Assembly: GCF_015351475.1 (NCBI RefSeq)
Contig: NZ_JADKPR010000012.1
Location: 79,102-143,101 of the forward strand
Source: Flavobacterium sp. HJJ
GTDB lineage: Bacteria; Bacteroidota; Bacteroidia; Flavobacteriales; Flavobacteriaceae
DNA: 64,000 bases
Direction: 5' to 3'
Part shown: one piece after another, positions 35,513-43,528 of the stretch
Layout of the letters: each line of letters begins with the position of its first letter
Numbering within the stretch: the first letter of the stretch is position 1
Program-made: the position numbers and the translations under genes
Notes under the pieces: model-generated
Told to the model about the DNA's origin: nothing
Seen by the model: the letters and a program-made list of their open reading frames with translations, nothing else
The model's database searches: none

Positions 35513-36396
35513 TTCATTTCTCCTGTGTTTACTTTTGCGCCAATCTGTAGGGCAGTTTCAAAAGTAAGAGCTGGATATTTTGCTTTCAAAGCTGTAATTA
35601 AAGCTTCTGATGTTTTATTGGTTTTCAAAGCTTCTTCATAGAATTGGATATAACTTTTGGTATGATTTACAGCAGTTATATCAAATGGAGAACTTGAATT
35701 GGCGTGAGCAGGAATTACAATTTCAGGATTCAAAGCTGTGATTTTGTCTAAAACAGAAATCCAGTTTTTACGCGCTTCTGGAGTTTGTGCATCGGCCATC
35801 CAAAGATGAAAAGTTGTTCCAAAAACATTAATTCCGCCAACAGCTGCTTTGATTGAAGGAATCCATATAAACGTTTTGTTCGGGAATTCTTCCAAACCAA
35901 TTAGTTCTAATTTTTGACCTTCTAACTCAATAGTATTTCCTTTTAAAACTTGTGGTAAAACAACGTTTGACGTAATGTTTTTACCTAATCTTTCGCCCCA
36001 TACTTCTAGTTTTTTTTGAGCAGTCGCTTTTATATGTTCAATTGTTGCAGGAGATGCATAAGCGGTAACTTCAGGGAAATATTTTTTGAATACTTCCAGT
36101 CCGAAATAAAAATCAGGATCGCCGTGAGAAACAAAAATTGTGGTTAGTTTTTTGCCGCTTGCTTTAATTTTCTGTGCTATTTTTTCGGCATCCGCCAAAG
36201 TAAATTGTGCATCGATCAAAACCGCATCTGTTTTTCCGGATACAATTATTGATGCTACGCCAAAACTGTTTTCTGATGCATTGTAAACTTGAAGTTTTAA
36301 ATCTTTAGTTTCGATAGTTTTGAAACTTTGTGCTTGTGTTTCCATATTAAATAAAATTAAAATTGTTATAAATACTGTTGAGATAGTGTTTTTCAT
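35506..36396 (-). CDS. Exported MBL-fold hydrolase with non-canonical metal motif
   Basis: Metallo-beta-lactamase-fold protein (296 aa from ATG 36396) with a signal peptide (MKNTISTVFITILILFNMETQAQ at about residues 1-22, broken here by a Gln-Ala cleavage site). The earlier ATG at 36420 would put eight polar residues before the signal, so I prefer 36396. The place of the HxHxDH motif reads SHGDPDFYFG: the first His (H91) remains, the second is Asp and the last is Phe. A later His is in IPAHANSSSP. This pattern seems to define a subfamily rather than a random loss, but metal binding is uncertain. It is co-translated with the SnoaL-like lipoprotein. An operator-like dyad lies just upstream. Confidence 0.82.
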   Translation of the reverse strand: MKNTISTVFITILILFNMETQAQSFKTIETKDLKLQVYNASENSFGVASIIVSGKTDAVLIDAQFTLADAEKIAQKIKASGKKLTTIFVSHGDPDFYFGLEVFKKYFPEVTAYASPATIEHIKATAQKKLEVWGERLGKNITSNVVLPQVLKGNTIELEGQKLELIGLEEFPNKTFIWIPSIKAAVGGINVFGTTFHLWMADAQTPEARKNWISVLDKITALNPEIVIPAHANSSSPFDITAVNHTKSYIQFYEEALKTNKTSEALITALKAKYPALTFETALQIGAKVNTGEMKW

Positions 36397-36428
36397 TTTT
36401 GCGCTGTTTTGAATTAACACTGCAAAGA

Positions 36429-36448
36429 TGAGACGGTATGCTGTCTCA
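36429..36448. promoter_or_regulatory. Operator-like dyad upstream of the MBL gene
   Basis: TGAGAC (36429-36434) and GTCTCA (36443-36448) form a symmetric site with an 8-base centre. On the minus strand it overlaps a near-consensus -7 word (CATCTTTG, 36423-36430). The Crp-type regulator gene ends 37 bases away, so this is a plausible binding site for that regulator. Confidence 0.5.
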
Positions 36449-36484
36449 AAACATTAAACTAGTTTAAATAATTAAAAGGAATTC

Positions 36485-37066
36485 TTATTTTCTGACAGCA
36501 ATTTTCTTTCGAATATTACTCAAAAAAACATTTGTAATACCCAAATAAGCAGCGATTTGAATATTGGAAAGACGCTGAATAAGCTGAGGATACTTTTCTG
36601 CAAATTCGATGTAACGGGATTCCGCTGTTTTACTTAGATTATCAATCATTCTGCGCTGCAGGGCAACATGGGTTTTTTGAGTCATTACCCGAAACAGCTT
36701 TTCTATTTTAGGCAGATTAGCATAAGCATATTCTTTATTTTCTTTAGAAATTAAAAGGACTTCACTATCTTCAATAGCTTCTATAAAAAGCTGTGATGGT
36801 TTTTCATTGGTAAAACTGTCAATATCAGTAATCCACCAATTTTCTATGGCAAAATAAAGTACTTGTTCAAAACCGTTTTTATCAATATGGTATACTCGAA
36901 AAAGCCCTTTGGTAACAAAACCTTCAAACCTGCAGACTTCGCCCTCCCGCAGCAAAAAACTTTTTTTCTTAATCGTTTTATGTTCAAACAAATTGCAGAA
37001 TTCCTCCATTTCAGAAGCTGAAAGTGAAATATGCGCTGCCAAATTTTGTTTAAGAAGTTCTGTCAT
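36485..37066 (-). CDS. Crp/Fnr family transcriptional regulator
   Basis: A 193-residue regulator with an N-terminal cyclic-nucleotide-binding-type beta barrel (about residues 25-115, with LLREGEVCRFEGFVTKGLFRVYHIDKNGFEQVLYF) and a C-terminal HTH (NIQIAAYLGITNVFLSNIRKKI, about 168-189). It has none of the residues that bind cAMP in E. coli Crp and no Fnr iron-sulfur cysteines. Such short Crp-like regulators are common in Bacteroidota and their ligands are mostly unknown. It lies directly upstream of the MBL/lipoprotein pair on the same strand, with the 36429-36448 dyad between them. Confidence 0.86.
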   Translation of the reverse strand: MTELLKQNLAAHISLSASEMEEFCNLFEHKTIKKKSFLLREGEVCRFEGFVTKGLFRVYHIDKNGFEQVLYFAIENWWITDIDSFTNEKPSQLFIEAIEDSEVLLISKENKEYAYANLPKIEKLFRVMTQKTHVALQRRMIDNLSKTAESRYIEFAEKYPQLIQRLSNIQIAAYLGITNVFLSNIRKKIAVRK

Positions 37067-37264
37067 TTTATGAGATGATGTTTACACCCTTGCAGTGGTT
37101 ACAGGATGCCTAATTTAGATATAAATGTACTGAATTATCAGTTAATTGTTTACAACCCCTATGACTTTAAATACATTGAGCAGGCATGAGATATTTTAAA
37201 AATTATATCTGAAAAGAAAATAAGCAATGGAATTATTAGCTGTTATATAGTTAAGTTTTTTTGA

Positions 37265-40200
37265 TTATTGGTTTTCTACTGTAAATTGATAAATGCCGGA
37301 TTGTAATGTAAACTCTAATCTGTCTCCTTTTTGACCAATGTAGGTTATGCCTTTTTGCTGTTTGATTTTTTTACCGCTCTCGGTTACTTTGTTTATGCTG
37401 GATGCTTTTAAAAATAGTGATGCAGTTGTATTTGCCGGGATTTCCATCGTATAAATTGTCTGTCCTTCGGTAATTTTCCATTCGCTTGTGATTTTTCCAT
37501 ACATAGAATCATAATGCCCTTTTGCAAAAGTTATTTTACCGGCTGGGTCAGGTGTAGGCTGCAGAATAAATTTTTTAAAACCCGGCTCATCACGTGCGAT
37601 GCCTATAGAGTTGTTTATCATCCATGCACCAACCGAACCGAAGGAATAGTGGTTAAAGGAGTTCATATTGTTATTCCCGCCAAAACCATTCTCTTTTGTA
37701 TATGAATTCAGCCGTTCCCATATAGTTGTAGCTCCATTTTCTACTGAGTATAACCAAGAAGGGTAGGAGGTTTGCTGTAATAATTGGTAGGCTTCTTTAT
37801 CCTTGCCGTTTTTTGAAAGAGCATCGCTAATAGCAGCTGTTCCAATAAAACCAGTCATTAGCGAATATTCAGGACGCATTATGCCTAACTCGTCCTTGTT
37901 TTTGCGTTCCAGCGCAGCTACAAGATTATTTGTGGCTTTATCTTGGGTGTTTTTGTCAAATAAATTAAAAGACAGCGGAATTGCATAAGAGGCTTGCGTG
38001 TCACTAAAATTCCCTTTTTTTGGAAGCTGATCTTCGGATACTTTATACCCCCAAGGAAAGCGGTGGCCAGAATGTATTGTTTTGCCAGTTATAGCATCAA
38101 TATGAGTTTTATTAAAATGATCTTTACGAGCCGAATATTCTTTCTCAAAAACTAGTGCATCATCAGTTTTCCCAAGCAGTTTGGCAGTTTTTTGCATGAT
38201 TTCAAGGTCGTAGGCATAGTAAGCATCCCACAAAATAGTATCGTCATTTTTGTAGCCTTCAGGACTCAGCCAGTCGCCAAGGAGAGACTCAGATTGTATA
38301 CCGGTTGCTGGGTTGACGTGTGTTTTTAGAAAATCTGTATAGCGCTTCATGGCATCATAATGTTCTGCAAGCAGTGAGACATCTCCATATTGCAGATACG
38401 ACTCCCAAGCCACTATAATTCCGGCACTTCCCCATAGAATACCGCCAAAAGCATCTGTTACAGGAGCTGTGTCTGTAAATCTTCCGTCTTTTTCCTGTAA
38501 ATCCCGCATGGCAAGCATATGTCTTTTTAAAAAAGGTCCTGCATTGGCAAGGTAGGTTGCCGTTTTAGAAAAAACGCTTATATCACCGCTCCATCCCATG
38601 CGTTCATTGCGCGCAGGAGTATCTGTGGGAATGTATAAAAAATTAGAGCGGGTAGACCATTCTATGTTTTTCCATAGTTTATTAACCAATGGACTTGATG
38701 TTTGATAATCAGCAGTAATTGAATCAATGGAACTTAGCACTAATCCTGTGATTTTATCTAACGGAAGTGCCTTTTTTATGCCGGTAATTTCTAAAAACCG
38801 AAAGCCATGAAAAGTAAACCGTGGCTGAATGATGTCATTGCTGCCTTTGCAGTAATAAATGTCACGAACCATGGCAGCTCTCATATTTTCGAGCATAATC
38901 ATGTTTTTATTAGTACCGTATTCTTCGGTGTGAGGATATTTTACTTCGGCATAACGCATCATTATAGTGTCGCCTTTGGCGGTATTCTCCAATTCAACTT
39001 TAGGAAAACCTACCATATTCTGCCCCATGTCATATACAAATACGCCGGGACGTACTTCCTCTGCGCTGACAGGTTTTAATACTTTTGTAATAGTGGCAGT
39101 TACACCCGGCATTCCTTTTAATTTTAATGCTGAAAAATCAAGATTTGGATTGGATGTTGTTTCCAATTCTATGATTTGTGTATTGGTCCATTTAGAATCA
39201 TTAAAGTTAGCTTTAGACCAATCTGTAATCGCAGATTCTTTGCCAGCATCATACACTTCGCCCTGAAAAAAACTGCCGTATCGTACAGGACCATCACTGC
39301 AGTATTTCCACGTGTCTGGATTTGTTGTTATTATCTGCTCGCTTCCATCATTATAAGTAATAATTAATTTGGCTAAAAGCGATTGGCGGTCACCAAAAAA
39401 GTTCCAGTTTTCACCAGTAAAAGTAATATTACCGCTCCACCATCCTTCGCTTAAAATGGCTCCAAATGCATTGGCTCCATTCTCTAAAACCATAGCCGTT
39501 ACATCATAAGTCTGGTAAAGCTGTGTTTTATTGTACTGTGTTAATCCCGGACTAAAATATTCTTTCCCAATCCGATCCCCGTTGAGGTATAATTCGTATA
39601 TACCCCGGGCAGCGGCATACAGTCTGGCTTTTTTAATTTTCTTGCCTTCTGTTTTAAATTCAGTCCGAAGTATTGGAGATGAGTTTTGGGTTGGATTTGC
39701 AATAATCAGCGCATCTTTTGAAGCAGCATCAATGACATATTCTCCGTTTACAACAGAAAATGTTTTGTTATTTACCGATGAAAAAATTCCGTTATATAAT
39801 TCTTCAGAAAGATTTTCATTAAACAGCGTATTCGAAGGTGCTCTGAAATTCATAATTTTAACGTTCGAAAAATTGGCCTTTTGTCCTTTTTTTAAAGAAA
39901 AACCAATATCACCTGCTGTTGGATAAGCAATATAATCGGCACCGCGTCCCATCGGATTTATGTTTACACTAGTATGACCATAACTGTCGGCAGTGATATT
40001 ATGGGCAGCATCATTTCCATCTACGTAAAAATTAATTACTCCAAAAACGGATGTTGCAAAAATCTCATGTTTATTGTATTTATTGTTTTGATTAATGATG
40101 CTCAATGGTATTTCAAATGTTTTAAAAGGGACAGCAGCATGATCATTTTTTGTATAACCCACACGATAAACATTTAATTTTGCTCTGCCGTTTTGCTTGC

Positions 40201-40864
40201 TGTTGACATCTTTAATATTCAATTCTATTTTTATATAAGAAGAATCTTTTTTGTTTTCAACATCCAGTATGTTCATGTTTCTGTCCATAAGACGTTCGTC
40301 ATTTGCTCCAAAAATAAAACTGGCACTGTCTGATTTTGACTTTTGATCGAGCTGAACATTATAACTAAATTGGAAAACAGTAAGATAATGAGAATACAGT
40401 ACCATATCTTTATCAGTACCGCCAATCCACTTTGCTCCATCCCATGCGGATAATTTCGAATCAGGATTTGTCAGTCCAGTTTCAAACCAAGATGAGGCAG
40501 CCGATTCTTTGCCATCCTGATTCCAAACAGTCACAATCCAATTATAACGTGTTGCAGCTTTTAGATCTTCACCCTTGTAGAGAATTCCTACTGAAATACT
40601 GCTTTCGGTTTTGTTCGAATTCCAAACTGTTTTACCGTTTTCGTCTGTGACTTTTATCTGGTAACTCTTTTGCGATAACGATCTCAGGTTTGAATCTGCT
40701 TTCATCTGCCAGCTGAAAACTGGTTTCTGTACATCAATTCCCAACGGTGTTAGCTGATATTCAGTCTGCAGTTTTGTAATGTTAAATTGTGCGTAAATTA
40801 TTGAATTGACCATCAGGAAAATAGTTGCTAATAGAAGACGGCTAGGAATAAAATATTTTTGCAT
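37265..40864 (-). CDS. Alpha-L-rhamnosidase, glycoside hydrolase family 78
   Basis: Exported GH78 enzyme (1199 aa), which releases terminal alpha-L-rhamnose from polysaccharides or glycosides. I chose ATG 40864 (MQKYFIPSRLLLATIFLMVNSIIYAQ), which gives a clean signal peptide; an upstream ATG would add 39 residues of poor quality. An N-terminal fibronectin-like domain (LRSLSQKSYQIKV) is followed by an inserted jelly-roll domain. Next come the RARLYAAARGIYELYLNGDRIG carbohydrate-binding part and the (alpha/alpha)6 barrel, with the acidic cluster DTPARNERMGWSGD and the probable general base Glu in TTIWERLNS. The C-terminal beta domain ends the protein. It stands alone, with its own promoter, in the same region as the two GH2 genes. 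Confidence 0.93.
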   Translation of the reverse strand: MQKYFIPSRLLLATIFLMVNSIIYAQFNITKLQTEYQLTPLGIDVQKPVFSWQMKADSNLRSLSQKSYQIKVTDENGKTVWNSNKTESSISVGILYKGEDLKAATRYNWIVTVWNQDGKESAASSWFETGLTNPDSKLSAWDGAKWIGGTDKDMVLYSHYLTVFQFSYNVQLDQKSKSDSASFIFGANDERLMDRNMNILDVENKKDSSYIKIELNIKDVNSKQNGRAKLNVYRVGYTKNDHAAVPFKTFEIPLSIINQNNKYNKHEIFATSVFGVINFYVDGNDAAHNITADSYGHTSVNINPMGRGADYIAYPTAGDIGFSLKKGQKANFSNVKIMNFRAPSNTLFNENLSEELYNGIFSSVNNKTFSVVNGEYVIDAASKDALIIANPTQNSSPILRTEFKTEGKKIKKARLYAAARGIYELYLNGDRIGKEYFSPGLTQYNKTQLYQTYDVTAMVLENGANAFGAILSEGWWSGNITFTGENWNFFGDRQSLLAKLIITYNDGSEQIITTNPDTWKYCSDGPVRYGSFFQGEVYDAGKESAITDWSKANFNDSKWTNTQIIELETTSNPNLDFSALKLKGMPGVTATITKVLKPVSAEEVRPGVFVYDMGQNMVGFPKVELENTAKGDTIMMRYAEVKYPHTEEYGTNKNMIMLENMRAAMVRDIYYCKGSNDIIQPRFTFHGFRFLEITGIKKALPLDKITGLVLSSIDSITADYQTSSPLVNKLWKNIEWSTRSNFLYIPTDTPARNERMGWSGDISVFSKTATYLANAGPFLKRHMLAMRDLQEKDGRFTDTAPVTDAFGGILWGSAGIIVAWESYLQYGDVSLLAEHYDAMKRYTDFLKTHVNPATGIQSESLLGDWLSPEGYKNDDTILWDAYYAYDLEIMQKTAKLLGKTDDALVFEKEYSARKDHFNKTHIDAITGKTIHSGHRFPWGYKVSEDQLPKKGNFSDTQASYAIPLSFNLFDKNTQDKATNNLVAALERKNKDELGIMRPEYSLMTGFIGTAAISDALSKNGKDKEAYQLLQQTSYPSWLYSVENGATTIWERLNSYTKENGFGGNNNMNSFNHYSFGSVGAWMINNSIGIARDEPGFKKFILQPTPDPAGKITFAKGHYDSMYGKITSEWKITEGQTIYTMEIPANTTASLFLKASSINKVTESGKKIKQQKGITYIGQKGDRLEFTLQSGIYQFTVENQ

Positions 40865-40988
40865 TGCAGTATGGTTAGTTAATAATGATAGGGCAGTGTT
40901 GAGGCGACAAAAAAGAAGGAGTATTAATGAATCATTTTCTCTGTCATTGATAGATTTAGGATTACTAAATATTGATTGCACTTGTTTT

Positions 40989-41019
40989 CAAATTTAAAAA
41001 ATAAGTGTATTAATTACAA
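40989..41019 (-). promoter_or_regulatory. Promoter of the GH78 rhamnosidase
   Basis: Read on the minus strand: TTG (41017-41019), 20 bases, then TAAATTTG (40989-40996). This matches the Bacteroidota promoter in words and spacing. The leader is about 120 nt. Confidence 0.6.
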
Positions 41020-41180
41020 TTGTTTTTTTCGTAATTCTAAATGAATTATTTCGTGATGAGGTTTTAAATAAAAAAAGGCATTAAGTTATTATTAGGATGT
41101 TAAGCTAATGAATAGTAATCTATCGAAAAAGTTTTGAATGACACCTGATAATCATCATATTTTTAGCCAATTTTCATTTT

Positions 41181-41188
41181 TAAATTTG
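41181..41188 (+). promoter_or_regulatory. -7 element of the CBS-domain gene
   Basis: TAAATTTG fits TAnnTTTG and ends 24 bases before the start codon. No clear -33 word. Confidence 0.5.
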
Positions 41189-41212
41189 TGTATAATTTAA
41201 AAAGAGAATGTT

Positions 41213-41635
41213 ATGAGACAGCATGTTCCAGTGTCTACAATTATGACCAAAGATCTAATTAAGCTTACGATTAAGGATGATTTGACAAAGGCTGAATCTC
41301 TTTTTAAGCATTATAAAATTAGACATATTCCCGTGGTGAATGGTGTTACAATAATCGGAATATTGAGTTATACTGATTTGCTTCGTATTTCTTTTGCAGA
41401 TGCAGTTGATGATGACGAAGAGATTGTAGATACTACCGTTTATAATATGTTTACGGTAGAACAGGTAATGGCCAAAAAACTAGTGACAATTACACCAGAA
41501 ACTACTATTAAAGAAGCTGCTGAGATATTGGCAAAAAAAGAATTTCATGCCCTGCCCGTATGTGAGGATCATATACTGGTCGGAATAATAACGACAACTG
41601 ATTTGATAAAATATTTAATTAATCAGTATAATTAA
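41213..41635 (+). CDS. CBS-domain pair protein
   Basis: A 140-residue soluble protein made almost only of two CBS domains (about residues 8-60 and 80-138), which together form a Bateman module. Family signatures are VSTIMTKDLIKLTIKDDLTKAESLFKHYKIRHIPVV and VEQVMAKKLVTITPETTIKEAAEILAKKEFHALPVCE. Such modules bind adenine nucleotides and usually regulate a partner protein; no partner is adjacent. It is monocistronic, with a bidirectional terminator after it. Many Bacteroidota have such stand-alone proteins of unknown target. Confidence 0.88.
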   Translation: MRQHVPVSTIMTKDLIKLTIKDDLTKAESLFKHYKIRHIPVVNGVTIIGILSYTDLLRISFADAVDDDEEIVDTTVYNMFTVEQVMAKKLVTITPETTIKEAAEILAKKEFHALPVCEDHILVGIITTTDLIKYLINQYN

Positions 41636-41659
41636 AAATTAAGTGTTTACTAAAGAAGA

Positions 41660-41696
41660 AAGTCCCAATGAAGCTGTTGTTTGCTTATTGGGACTT
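41660..41696. terminator. Bidirectional terminator between CBS gene and rpe
   Basis: AAGTCCCAAT (41660-41669) pairs with ATTGGGACTT (41687-41696), with an inner AAGC/GCTT extension. It serves convergent genes. Confidence 0.85.
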
Positions 41697-41705
41697 TTGG
41701 TTTTA

Positions 41706-42368
41706 TTAAACGGCTAGTAATCCTTTTAAATCCGCTACTGTCTGGATTGGATCTTCGGCTCCAAATACAAAACTTCCTGCAACAAGTACGTCAGCTCCAG
41801 CTTCGGTTAACTGCAGTGCATTTTTGTTGGTAACCCCACCGTCAATTTCTATAAGGGTTGATGCTCCTTTTCTTGTAATCAGGTCTTTTAGTTTTTTTAC
41901 TTTCGTATAAGTGTTTTCAATGAATGACTGTCCTCCAAAACCTGGGTTTACACTCATGATGCAGACCATATCAATATCATTGATTATATCTTCTAATAAA
42001 TCGACATTAGTATGCGGGTTTAGGGCTACACCAGCTTTCATTCCTTGGGCTTTGATGGCTTGAAGCGTTCTGTGTAAATGTGTACACGCTTCATAATGCA
42101 CGGTTAAAATATCAGCACCTAAATCTTTAAATGTTTTAATATATTGATCTGGATTCACAATCATCAAATGCACATCTACCGTTTTTTTGGTGTGCCTTGT
42201 GATAGCTTCTAGAACAGGCATTCCAAAAGAAATATTTGGAACAAAAACGCCATCCATGATGTCAATGTGAAACCAGTCGGCCTGACTGTTGTTAATCATT
42301 TCGATATCACGCTGTAAATTGGCAAAATCTGCTGCTAGTACTGAAGGGGCAATAATTGTGTTCTTCAT
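41706..42368 (-). CDS. rpe: Ribulose-phosphate 3-epimerase
   Basis: TIM-barrel enzyme (220 aa) of the pentose phosphate pathway that interconverts ribulose 5-phosphate and xylulose 5-phosphate. Motifs are IAPSVLAADFANL at the start, the metal/catalytic HIDIMDGVFVPN near residues 34-45, DVHLMI near 66, MSVNPGFGGQ near 140 and the second catalytic Asp in EIDGGV near 176. I chose ATG 42368 (MKNTIIAPSV). The longer frame from 42488 would read back through a palindrome and a terminator and adds 40 unrelated residues. Confidence 0.95.
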   Translation of the reverse strand: MKNTIIAPSVLAADFANLQRDIEMINNSQADWFHIDIMDGVFVPNISFGMPVLEAITRHTKKTVDVHLMIVNPDQYIKTFKDLGADILTVHYEACTHLHRTLQAIKAQGMKAGVALNPHTNVDLLEDIINDIDMVCIMSVNPGFGGQSFIENTYTKVKKLKDLITRKGASTLIEIDGGVTNKNALQLTEAGADVLVAGSFVFGAEDPIQTVADLKGLLAV

Positions 42369-42386
42369 TGTGTAGTTTTTACGTTG

Positions 42387-42406
42387 AGAAGCACTGCAGT
42401 GCTTCT
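42387..42406. promoter_or_regulatory. Perfect 20-bp palindrome in the rpe leader
   Basis: AGAAGCACTGCAGTGCTTCT is a perfect 20-bp palindrome with no spacer, 19 bases upstream of the rpe start and about 28 bases downstream of its -7 element. As DNA it could be an operator; as RNA it would form a hairpin near the start codon. Confidence 0.55.
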
Positions 42407-42433
42407 TTATATTTGAGTTGTCTGTTTTTTTTG

Positions 42434-42441
42434 CAAAGTTA
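42434..42441 (-). promoter_or_regulatory. -7 element of rpe
   Basis: CAAAGTTA on the plus strand is TAACTTTG on the minus strand, matching TAnnTTTG. The -33 word is not clear. Confidence 0.42.
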
Positions 42442-42453
42442 ATATAAAAAATA

Positions 42454-42478
42454 AAACTCCGGTAATCAGCCGGAGTTT
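42454..42478 (-). terminator. Terminator after rpoD
   Basis: AAACTCCGG (42454-42462) pairs with CCGGAGTTT (42470-42478) around a 7-base loop, with a T-rich tail on the minus strand. It ends the rpoD transcript just upstream of the rpe promoter. Confidence 0.8.
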
Positions 42479-42583
42479 CAATCATCAATCAAAAAACGAA
42501 CAGTTAATCAGACTGTTGTTCACGTTGTATTAAAAGATTTAAAAATTAGTCAGTTTAAAAATTTTAATTGGGGATATTTTAGA

Positions 42584-43447
42584 TTAACCTAAATAGGTTT
42601 TAAGGATTTTACTTCTGGAAGTATGTTTCAATCTGCGGATTGCTTTTTCTTTAATCTGACGGACACGCTCACGAGTCAGGTCAAAAGTTTCTCCGATTTC
42701 TTCAAGAGTCATTGGGTGCTGATCACCAAGACCAAAGTATAAACGCACTACATCAGCTTCTCTTGGAGTTAATGTTTCTAGTGAACGCTCAATTTCAGTA
42801 CGCAATGATTCGTGAATTAATTCTCTGTCAGGATTTGGAGATTCGCCGGAACGCAGTACATCATAAAGGTTTGAATCTTCTCCTTCTACTAGCGGTGCAT
42901 CCATAGATAAGTGACGGCCAGAGTTTTTCATAGACTCTTTTACATCATTTACAGTCATGTCAAGTTCTTTTGCAATTTCTTCAGCAGATGGCGGACGCTC
43001 ATTAGACTGCTCTAATAATGCGTACATTTTGTTGATTTTATTGATAGAACCAATTTTATTTAAAGGTAAACGAACGATACGGGATTGTTCTGCCAAAGCT
43101 TGAAGAATAGACTGACGAATCCACCATACAGCATAAGAAATGAATTTGAAACCACGAGTTTCATCAAAACGCTGTGCTGCTTTTATCAATCCTAAATTTC
43201 CTTCATTGATTAAATCGGGAAGTGTTAATCCTTGGTTTTGGTATTGTTTGGCTACCGAAACAACGAAACGTAAATTGGCTTTTGTTAATTTCTCAAGGGC
43301 TCTTTGATCCCCGGCTTTAATTCTTTGAGCTAATTCTACCTCTTCGTCTGCAGTAATAAGGTCAACTTTTCCAATTTCTTGTAAATATTTGTCTAATGAA
43401 GCGGTTTCACGATTGGTTACCTGCTTGGTGATTTTAAGTTGTCTCAT
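42584..43447 (-). CDS. rpoD: RNA polymerase primary sigma factor
   Basis: Group 1 sigma-70 factor (287 aa) in the short form typical of Bacteroidota, with no region 1.1 and no large non-conserved insert. Region 1.2 is [26 protein letters not shown]. Region 2 has the [32 protein letters not shown] core-binding and -10 recognition helix near residues 84-115. Region 3 follows. Region 4.2 is [30 protein letters not shown] near the end. This factor reads the TAnnTTTG promoters seen in this window. It is followed by its own terminator. Confidence 0.96.
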   Translation of the reverse strand: MRQLKITKQVTNRETASLDKYLQEIGKVDLITADEEVELAQRIKAGDQRALEKLTKANLRFVVSVAKQYQNQGLTLPDLINEGNLGLIKAAQRFDETRGFKFISYAVWWIRQSILQALAEQSRIVRLPLNKIGSINKINKMYALLEQSNERPPSAEEIAKELDMTVNDVKESMKNSGRHLSMDAPLVEGEDSNLYDVLRSGESPNPDRELIHESLRTEIERSLETLTPREADVVRLYFGLGDQHPMTLEEIGETFDLTRERVRQIKEKAIRRLKHTSRSKILKTYLG

Positions 43448-43528
43448 GTTTTCGTCTCCTCAATTTTTTAAGTGTACAAGTTGTTATACGTACGGAGTTT
43501 CATAAAAGTTACAAAAAGTTTATTTTTT

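Larger units (their letters stand above)
40865..41212. other. Divergent gap between GH78 and CBS genes
   Basis: A 348-base AT-rich gap. It holds the GH78 promoter (40989-41019, minus strand) and the CBS-gene -7 element (41181-41188). I see no further gene or hairpin. Confidence 0.5.

Noticed and set aside
39531..39926. 131-residue plus-strand frame inside the GH78 gene
   Set aside because: It is antisense to the GH78 coding region and low in complexity.
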